Part shown: in pieces, positions 13,034 through 13,052 of the stretch
Layout: each line of letters opens with the position of its first letter
How positions within the stretch are numbered: the stretch's first letter is position 1
Assembly: GCA_026014605.1 (NCBI GenBank)
Contig: JAOZIC010000121.1
Coordinates: 1 to 13,052, forward strand
Length of the DNA stretch: 13,052 nucleotides
DNA from: Candidatus Bathyarchaeota archaeon
GTDB taxonomy: Archaea > Thermoproteota > Bathyarchaeia > Bathyarchaeales > Bathyarchaeaceae
Direction of reading: 5' to 3'
Notes under the pieces: model-generated
The model's input: the letters and a program-made list of their open reading frames with translations, nothing else
The model's database searches: none
What the model was told of the DNA's origin: nothing
Position numbers and translations under genes: made by a program

Positions 13034-13052
13034 AAGCAACAACACAATTTCA

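Overview
The window reads as a mesophilic archaeal chromosome. AT-rich TATA boxes sit about 25 bases upstream of starts, leaders are very short or absent, and several genes start with TTG or GTG. Characteristic families are present: an archaeal-type TrmI tRNA methyltransferase, a COG4880-type secreted beta-propeller protein and a membrane-anchored winged-helix protein. The overall style, including a long lineage-type coiled-coil protein and paired wHTH/membrane genes, suggests Bathyarchaeia or a neighbouring TACK lineage. That placement is inference. No rRNA, tRNA, transposase or CRISPR array was seen.

Layout. 1-176: a dispersed repeat/terminator element and a promoter. 177-2989: a three-gene plus-strand cluster of a membrane winged-helix protein, a small two-helix surface protein and a beta-propeller lipoprotein, with an 8-base motif repeated in both intergenic gaps. 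2986-3789 (minus): TrmI, sharing its stop bases with the propeller gene. 3950-4423: a GyrI-like ligand-binding protein. 4492-5498: an operator array, a six-helix membrane protein and its winged-helix regulator, probably an autoregulated operon. 5518-6805 (minus): a HAD hydrolase and inorganic pyrophosphatase. 7089-8720: an unrecognised coiled-coil protein. 8734-10428 (minus): a fusion of a degenerate nucleotidyltransferase domain with a RIO/Bud32-like kinase domain. 10558-10704 (minus): a 48-residue gene with its own ribosome binding site and terminator. 10858-11457: a surface-anchored protein. 11458-11886: a regulatory-looking gap holding a repeat copy, three inverted repeats at exact 34-base spacing, and a frameshifted gene remnant. 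11887-12948: a COG3274-type membrane acyltransferase. 12977-13033: the third copy of the dispersed repeat.

The housekeeping genes (trmI, ppa, HAD) are ordinary. The less ordinary content is regulatory and surface-related: a 57-base dispersed element found three times in the same orientation, twice directly behind surface or envelope genes; two differently built operator arrays; the membrane-wHTH/propeller cluster; and the NTase-kinase fusion. No single complete new defence or metabolic system is evident. All functional statements come from reading the sequence, without database searches.
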